This document shows, piece after piece, positions 24,396-64,000 of a stretch of DNA of 64,000 nucleotides. The notes below the pieces were generated by a model, which was not told the DNA's origin, did no database searches, and worked only from the letters and a program-made list of their open reading frames with translations. The stretch lies in contig CM069439.1 in NCBI GenBank assembly GCA_035610365.1, forward strand, positions 15,947,533 to 16,011,532, read 5' to 3'. Each line of letters begins with the position of its first letter. The first letter of the stretch is position 1. The position numbers were made by a program, and so were the translations under genes. This DNA comes from Aquatica leii (Eukaryota > Arthropoda > Insecta > Coleoptera > Lampyridae).

Positions 24396-24826
24396 TGTAT
24401 TCAAGAAAAGCGGGCTTTTGATTGGCAAGGTTCAGATACCCTTTTTTGAGCTATAAACCTTCCTGGCGCTATTTAATTTTGACGTTTGTTTTCCCATTTT
24501 TGAGTTTTCCAAATTATTTACGGATCTCTGAATTTAACTCACGACTATTTTACTGAGCACCTGCAAATATCTCATTTATGTTGCTTTTATTCAGGCAACT
24601 GTCGTTTTATCAGCTTTTACATGTAACACTGTACATAGAGAAATTAATCAATATAGTACATGGGGCGTATGTTTAGACACAGCAACATCCGTTTGAAAAA
24701 CTTCAATAGAAGCCGGTCTCCCCACCACTTTTAGTTTAACATTACATCAACTGTCAAATTACACCTCAATTCCAATGGCAACTTTTTAAATTTTAGTAAT
24801 AATGTAATTTCGAGCTTTTTCGGACA
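24396..24826 (+). promoter_or_regulatory. Nf1 upstream region / probable 5' UTR
   Basis: No gene and no recognisable transposon domain. An in-frame TAA at 24800-24802, nine codons before the Nf1 ATG, supports that start codon. No clear core promoter was identified. Confidence 0.4.
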
Positions 24827-57107
<32,281 letters not shown>

Positions 57108-60100
57108 ATTAAATTATCTATAGATCTCATTATCTTTGCCAAAATGTCTATTTTTATTAATTAAGAATCTAAGTGGCGCTTAAGATTTTATAAATTGCCG
57201 GTAGTTTTACTCATAACCACGTACTAACTAAACTAACCAGTTTTCGTTGTTTTAATATTTGATGTTTATTAGAGACACCAACTAAGATTTACCCGTCTTG
57301 AAGTGCTTTATTATATGTACTATTGTTTTAAATAGGTATTGTGATTTATCGCTCTTAAAAATGTCTTTGTCTTGTTCATTCAGTTTTTCGTTTAAGTGTT
57401 GTGTGAATGTATGAGCGCTAATTTGAAATACCTCTCACTCTTTCTTTCCATTGCCTATGATTTAGCGTACTAATTATATCTGTATATATGTACATGTTCT
57501 AAAGATGTTACCGTTAAAAACTGAAGTAGTAAAACTAATTTTCACTAGTCATTTTTATTAGCACTTACAAAAATTAATGAAAGATAGATTATAAAACGGT
57601 TGCTGTAAGTTAGTCAGTACGAATCTTTTTGGGTCTAGAAACCTCGATTCATTCTTACTGTATATATAATATCTGAAATGTTTGTTTTTGGTTCATTTAA
57701 GTTTTCCAAAATGAACTAAACGAAATGATTGAAAATTTAAGTTAGAAAGTCTTTAGGGGGCGGGAATAAACCTCTGTGGGCGGAGTTTTTACGTACGGTT
57801 TTTAGAGTTTACTATTTTTACAAAAAAATTAACTAAACGAGGTTATGGGAGTCTATAATTGTATTAAAATTTTTTTTATTGCGTTTAGTTTTGTATGTAT
57901 GATAAGCGTTCGTCCGTTGTTTAATACGATAACAGTATTCTAAATGTTTTCGTTTGAAAATTGCAATGACAAAGATGCTTTTCTGATCGTTTTTGTGTCT
58001 ATGGTAAAAGACAGCAACTGAGTATTTGATTATATTGTACAAAGGGAGTTATCGAAGTGTTAGTGTCTTTAAAATATTATTCTAAAAAGTATCTGTATGT
58101 ATTCACATCACGTTTAATTGTATATCAAGCAATACTATTATTTTTTACATAGTATTATAAGAAACTATCAATGACTTGTTATACACCAATTATAGATTTT
58201 TAAAGGCTGATAAGCAGGATTAGTCGTATGGGCAACTGTGGGAAATTTATAAGTAGATGAAGCATTTTATACCAAAAAGGTATATTGTAGTCTTCCACAT
58301 GGCGTTCGTTTTATTCTAAATATAAATAGTATAGGGTTCCATAAATCCTGTTAGCAATTTAACTAAATTTTACAAACACGTGCATTTTAATTTTTTTTTA
58401 CAATTTAACTTAGCGCTAGATCGAGACGCATTTCATTAATTGAAGATTCAACCTAAATTGTATTATTTTCCATTATAAAATTATTGTTAGTGCGCTTAAA
58501 TGATTATTTCGTTAAGAAGAGTTTGGTGGAATGGTGATGTTCCAACTACTTTGATAATGTGATACATAATTGGAAATTGAACACGTTTTAATTATCGTAG
58601 ATGAGTATGTGATATAAACTCTGGGAATACGCTATATTCTTAATTATTGCGTGTATTTTTAATTGATTCGTTGTATTTTTTTAAGAAAGGTTTAACTGCC
58701 ATTTCGTAAGTGCCTATAGCATAAAGATCGATTTGTTAATCTTTCAGCCTAGTTGATCAATTGTTAATTTATTGGATACGATTTTTTCGCAATACGAGTA
58801 CTATAAAATAAGTTGAACTATGTAATAAAAACTTGTCAGTTTCTCACAGTTGCTTCGAAGACGTACTTTTTCATTTTCTAATCATTGTAATCCATTGATT
58901 TTAACTAATATTTCGTTACTAAAATACATAGTAATGGACCGTACAATTTTACTACATATTTGTATTATGAACTAAAATCCATGCAGTATTTAAGTAGTCT
59001 TAAGCTTTTTTGTGTTCTATTTAATATGGTATTTTTATATTAGATGTTAAAGGAATTATCTATTTTGTGCGAATAGAATTCATGCGTGTATTAAAAACCT
59101 AAGAATTTTATTTTCAATTTTCGCATATTAATGTACAAATTTTAATTTGTTCGTGCGATTACGTTTTCTGTGATTTTTTTTAATTTGAAATGGGTCGTAT
59201 CTACAATGACAATTTTTGATTGTAATAATTGACACCTAAAACTTTTTGATATTATTTTACCAGTAATGTTTTATGGTTACCGTAGCAGCAATAAGGTTTG
59301 GTTTTTTTAATATACTATTTCAACTAACGTAGCCTCGCTGTTCGGGACCACACGTTTGTAATTTTAAAAATAACACACTATAAAATGGATTTGAAAAAAT
59401 GCTTGCCAAAAAAAAAGTAAATCGTTTTTATCGAAAACTTTACTGAAAGGAAAAAGCTTAAGAAACACATCGAATTACATTTATAAGTGAATAAATATTC
59501 TTTCTCTTATTTCACAACTTTTTTATAACAGTTTACACAGTCGTTACACTTTTATAATGCATTAATATCGTTAGAATTAAGGAATTAAAAGACTTTGTCC
59601 GCAGTTCAACAATAATTTACTGAAGCTGATTTGAAAAATAACTAAAAACGAAGATTTTTCTCAACGTACATGTTGTCTTAAATACAAAGTTGGAACTCCG
59701 AACTTTAATAGTCAAGACGATTATTTTTCTAGATTGAACCTTATTGTTCCTACAGGTTTTTGTTGTTTATTTTTTTAATATAAAAATAAATGATTGCGAA
59801 AACTTGCTTTTGATTAAAAAATATAAAACCGTGTCTCTCGCTTAGATATTAGAGTGTACAGTTAAACATAGTTTTAGCATTTATGTATTTGTTTATAGCT
59901 TGTACATTACTGGTAATTGTTCATAAATTAATTTACATTAGCCGTAGAAATAAGCTTTTTAATCAAAACATAAGTTATTTTTGTTCTACATTGTTTCGAT
60001 ATTTACTTAAATAAATTTGTTATTTGTGAAATAATGGTTTCATTATCTTTAAACAGGACTATAACAGACCATGACGTAATTTTAAATACATCTGCTGAAC

Positions 60101-60420
60101 AGAAACAAAGTTCTAAAAGTAGAGCATCTACAAATTAATTTTTGTTTTCAAACTACTATTATTTTTCCGCCAATTATTTATACGATTTTGAGCTTGTACC
60201 GTGAACTATTCAATTTGGTATTCAAAGTTGCAGGTCTAGAGATTTTTGATGTGATGCAGGGAAAAAGGATTTTTTTAAAATTGCGTTGCAAATTTTGATA
60301 AGTGAAGTAAATTGTAATAATTTTTTTTTGTATATATAATTTGAATTTATCTTTTGTTTTGCAAATCAATTTTCAAAATAATTCAAGTTGTATAATGCCA
60401 TAATTTGTTGTAATTATCGT
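57108..60420 (+). other. Nf1 3' UTR and intergenic DNA
   Basis: AT-rich, no coding frame of quality. AATAAA-type signals occur at about 57765, 58823, 59489 and 60008; which is used cannot be told from sequence. Confidence 0.5.
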
Positions 60421-60957
60421 CGTCGTGTTTTGAAGGTGATTGAGTGAGGACGTGTTTAATAGTTTAATAGTAGTACGGAGTTTGGTGTAATTTAAGGTGA
60501 TTTACAGCAATTAATTTACGTGTGCGTGTTGAGGAATGTGAAGGTGGCTCAGATAACGTATGCGAAGGCGAGCGGATATCGCGGACTAGATTAAAGGTCA
60601 AGCGCGCGCTTGTGATAACAGGGAAATACAAACTTTTATTTACATACTTTTTCGAATATTTGTGGTGGGCGTTAATTAAATACAATTAGAAGAATCATAG
60701 TAACAATAAATTAAAAAAATATTAATAAAGAAAGCAAAATTAAGTAAATAACTAAATTTGAAAAAAATAAATAAATAATAAATAATAAGTAATAACAAAA
60801 GGGGAAAGGGATGAATAAAAGAGAGAGAGAGGAAGAGGAAAGAGAAAGGCAACAAATATTTGAAAGAGGAAAGAAAACAATAAGATCACCAGACGTTAAA
60901 AAGATATCGGAGGAGAACGAATGAAAAACCTCAAGAACAGAAGGAGGAAGGAAAGAA

Positions 60958-61233
60958 ATGGAGGAGTTAAAAAGAATTAATGAGAGAAATGATGAAACAG
61001 ATGGAAGAAAATATGCAAGGAATAAGACAAGAAATCAAAGAAATGAAAAAGAAATGGGAGAAAGAGAAAAGAAGTGTGAGAAAGAAAAAGAGAAACTGGT
61101 GGAGAGAATAGAAAAACTGGAGAAAAAAGCGGAAGACGAGGAAAGATGGAAAAGAAAAAATAATATCGTGATAAAGGGGTGGAGAAGTGAAAAACCACAA
61201 AAAGATTTAGCAGTGATGCTGGAAGAAAAATGA
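60958..61233 (+). pseudogene. Purine-rich LINE ORF1 fragment (coiled coil)
   Basis: Nearly all Lys/Glu/Arg: KEKLVERIEKLEKKAEDEER, then RKNNIVIKGWRSEKP, which opens an ORF1 RNA-binding-like domain. The copy at 26.7 kb has the same text (RKNNIVVKGWK). Interrupted by stops after 61233. Confidence 0.65.
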
Positions 61234-61699
61234 AATGTAAACGTAGAGGTGAAAAAGTGACAGTAATAAACAAAGAGAAGAAAAAATGAGATGGTGGTGG
61301 GGGAAATCGGAGGATGGGAAGAAAAACAAAAGGTAATGGAGGAGAAGAAGAAATTAAAGAATACAAGAATATATATGTCACGATTTAACATGGGAGGAAA
61401 GAAGAGTGCAAAGAGAAATAATGAACATAGCGATGGAAAGAAGAGCGGAAGGAAAAAGAGTATGGGTAGGGTACAGAAAAATGGAGATAGACGGAGACAG
61501 ATACATATGGAACGACAAGGATAGGGGACTGTGCAGAGAAAGAGAAGAGAAAGTGGGGAACCAAAAGGCAAAAACTAAAGGGCAAAGGGGGTCAAGGAGG
61601 GAAAGTTGACGAAAAAGGCAAAGAAAAGGAATAATGAGAGATGGAAATGGAAAAAGAAAAAGAAGGGAGAAAAAGAAAGTAAGGAAGAAGCACGGGGAG

Positions 61700-62625
61700 G
61701 TGAGTGAGCTGAGAGTATTGTTTTGGAACGTAGCAGGAATAAAAACAAGGAACATGATTTCTGGAAGTACATCAAGGAACAGGATGTAGTGGGATTACAG
61801 GAAACATGGATGGAAGAAAAAGAATGGGAGTGGTGGGAAAAAGAGTTGCCAGAGGAATTTGAGTGGGTGGTGCAACATGCAGAAAGAGAAAAGAAAAAGG
61901 GAGAGCAAAGGGGGTATAATAACGGGAATAAGAAAAAATGGTTGAACCAGGAAAAGAAGGAGAAAGTGCAACAGAGAAGAGGAGTTGTAGAAAGGAACAT
62001 GCAGTGGGGAAAAACAAAAATAAAAGTGGTGACGGTTTATAGCAGTAGAATGAAAGAGACAAGGAAAAACTTAGAACAGGTGATAGAAGAGAGGGAAGAG
62101 GGATTGATAATAGTAGGAGGGGACTTCAACGCAAGAATAGGGGAAGAGGGGGGAATACAAGAAAGAAAAGGGACGGGAAAGAGACAAACAAAGAACAAGG
62201 TGATAAATAAAGAGGGAGAGGAACTGCTGGAATTGTGCAAGGAAAAAGGGTGGGAAATAATGAACGGGAACAGAGAAGATGATGGAAAGGGGGAATTTAC
62301 GTACATAGGAGGAAGGGGAGAATCAACAATAGATTTTGTAATGACAAATGAAGAGGCCGCAGAAAAGGTAAAGACATTTAAAGTGGGAGAAAGAGTAGAG
62401 TCAGACCATCAACCACTGGAATTGACAATGGAAGGAAGTGAAAGAGAAGAGAGAGAGGAAGAGGAGAAGTACATAACTAAAAAAAAGTGGACAGAAGAGA
62501 GTATAAAAAGATATAAAGAGAGAATAGGGAAAACGGTATGGATAGGGAAGGAAGTACAAGAAAGTGTAGAGGAAATGAGAGAGATGATGGAGAAAGCAAC
62601 AGAGAGAGTCAGATTTAGAAAATAG
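61700..62625 (+). pseudogene. Purine-rich LINE ORF2, AP endonuclease
   Basis: LRVLFWNVAGI at about 61708, then a one-base frameshift near 61742 into the 61723-62625 frame: DVVGLQETWMEEKEW (catalytic Glu), VTVYSSRMK, IIVGGDFNARIGEE, GESTIDFVMTN, ESDHQPLELT. All endonuclease motifs are present. It ends at a stop before the RT. Confidence 0.88.
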
Positions 62626-63126
62626 AAGGGGAAGAAAACTGGATGGAAGAAATGGTGGGATAAGGAATGCAAGGAAGCAAAGAAAAAGGCAAGAAGAGCA
62701 CTAAGACAGTGGAAAAAAGGGAAGAAAGAAAAGAAGAATACAAAGAAGCAGTAAAAATATACAAAAACATGCGATAGAAAGAAGGAGGAAAACAAAAGAA
62801 ACAAGAGGAGCAGATTAAAGGAATAAAAACGGAAGAAGATGTATGGAAGTACCTAAAGAAGCAGAGGAAAAAAACAGGACGACAAAGGGAATAAAAATGA
62901 AAGAATGGGAGATATATTTTCGGAACCTGTTGGGAAAGGAAGAACAAAAGCAGGAAAAAGAAAAAAGGAAAGACGCGGTAGTAAGACAAGAAGAAGGAGA
63001 TAGGGATAGAATAAGGGAGGAAGAAGTAATAGAGGCGATAAAGAATATAAAAAAGGAAAGGCGACAGGAGAAGATGGGATACAAGGAGAAGAGTGGATAT
63101 ACGGGAGAGAAAATGTAGCAAAAAGG

Positions 63127-63996
63127 ATGACGGAAATAATAAACAAAATATGGAAAGGGGAAGGATTCCCAGAGAGATGGAGAGAGGGAATAATATGCCC
63201 AATACATAAAAAAGGAGAAAAAAAGAAAGTCGAGAATTATAGAGGGGTAACATTACTGAGCTCGGCATACAAATTGTACGCGACAATACTGCAAGAAAGA
63301 TTACAGAAGGAAATAGAGGAAAGAAGTTTGGTACCAGACGGACAAGCGGGATTCAGAAAAGGAAGAAGGGCGATAGACAACATATATATATATATAATGA
63401 AACACTTAGCAAATAAAGAACTAGAAAAAAAAAGAGGGAAAATGGTAGCACTATTCGTAGACCTAAAAGCTGCTTTTGACAAAGTGAATAGGGAAAAGCT
63501 GTGGGAATATATGAAAAGAAAAAAAATCAATGAAAGATTAATACAAAGAATAGAGGGAATATACGAAGAAACGAGAAGCAGGGTTAAAGTGAATGGGGAA
63601 GAGAGTGAGAAAATCATAACAAAGAGAGGGTTGAGGCAGGGATATCCACTGAGCCCAAGCCTGTTCTCGGTATATACGGGGGATCTGGAAGAGACAATGA
63701 GAGGACAACAGACAGGAGGGATAGTGGTAGGGAAAGCTAAGGTATGGTCGTTGGCGTATGCGGATGACATAGTGCTGGTGGCTAGGGAGGAAAAGGAAAT
63801 GAAAGAGATGATGAAAACGCTAGAAAAATATATGAAAAAAAAAGAATTGGAAGTAAACACGGAGAAAACAAAGATAATGATATTTAGAAAAGGAGGGGGG
63901 AAAAGAAAAAGAGAGGAGTGGAGATGGAGTGATGAGAAAGTGCAGCAAGTGAAGGAATTTACATACCTGGGCTACACGATGAAACAGGATAATTAA
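63127..63996 (+). pseudogene. Purine-rich LINE ORF2, reverse transcriptase
   Basis: 289 open codons: ERWREGIICPIHKKGEKK, ENYRGVTLLSSAYKLYA, PDGQAGFRKGRRAIDNIY, ALFVDLKAAFDKVNR (Asp), RQGYPLSPSLFSVYTGDLEE, LAYADDIVLVA (catalytic pair), NTEKTKIMIFRKGG, EFTYLGYTM. Motifs are complete, and the stop at 63994-63996 comes before the expected C-terminal part. Confidence 0.9.
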
Positions 63997-64000
63997 GAGG

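Larger units (their letters stand above)
60421..64000 (+). mobile_element. Purine-rich LINE, 3' end beyond the window
   Basis: Starts with a ~360-bp GC-richer leader (60.42-60.70 kb), then a strand that is almost all A and G. Order: ORF1-like coiled coil (60.8-61.25), AP endonuclease (61.70-62.45), linker, RT (63.06-63.99). Better preserved than the copy in Nf1 intron 4. The terminal part lies outside the window. The clade within AP-endonuclease LINEs was not determined. Confidence 0.9.

Overview
The window is AT-rich insect nuclear DNA: many short spliced exons with GT...AG introns, several classes of insect transposon, and no bacterial-type gene organisation. The insect order cannot be fixed from the sequence. 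Two host genes are visible, both on the + strand, and most of the remaining sequence is transposon in various states of decay.

Layout. (1) 0.6-3.8 kb: a decayed antisense R1-clade LINE with a tandemly duplicated ORF1 segment. (2) 3.8-6.6 kb: no convincing gene. (3) 6.56-11.0 kb: a 4.4 kb foldback-like element with ~290 bp terminal inverted repeats, a 9-bp target duplication and a core of about 23 tandem ~153-bp units. (4) 11.68-15.12 kb: a five-exon gene for an unrecognised 789-residue basic/serine-rich protein, followed by an AT-rich 3' region. (5) 18.0-24.4 kb: a decayed Ty3/gypsy element interrupted by an antisense R1-clade LINE. (6) 24.83-57.11 kb: the complete neurofibromin gene Nf1, reconstructed in 31 exons with consistent phases (2,822 residues without one 42-nt cassette exon). 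(7) 57.1-60.4 kb: Nf1 3' UTR and intergenic DNA. (8) 60.4 kb to the window end: a purine-rich LINE that runs off the edge.

Nf1 carries the RasGAP domain (exons 16-17, Arg finger at residue 1250), the Sec14/PH module (exons 18-21) and the long helical-repeat flanks. Four introns are swollen by transposons: intron 4 by a purine-rich LINE, intron 11 by a TIR element that encloses a jockey-type LINE fragment and a heat-shock-like promoter module, and introns 23 and 30 by two copies of one Ty3/gypsy family, both antisense to the gene. The most notable points are the heat-shock-like promoter pointing into Nf1 exon 12, a 42-nt in-frame cassette exon, a 48-bp stop-free intron, and two homologous in-frame exons (27 and 28).

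Exon borders come from reading GT/AG sites and matching remembered fly and human neurofibromin. Transposon borders are approximate unless an exact repeat is given.
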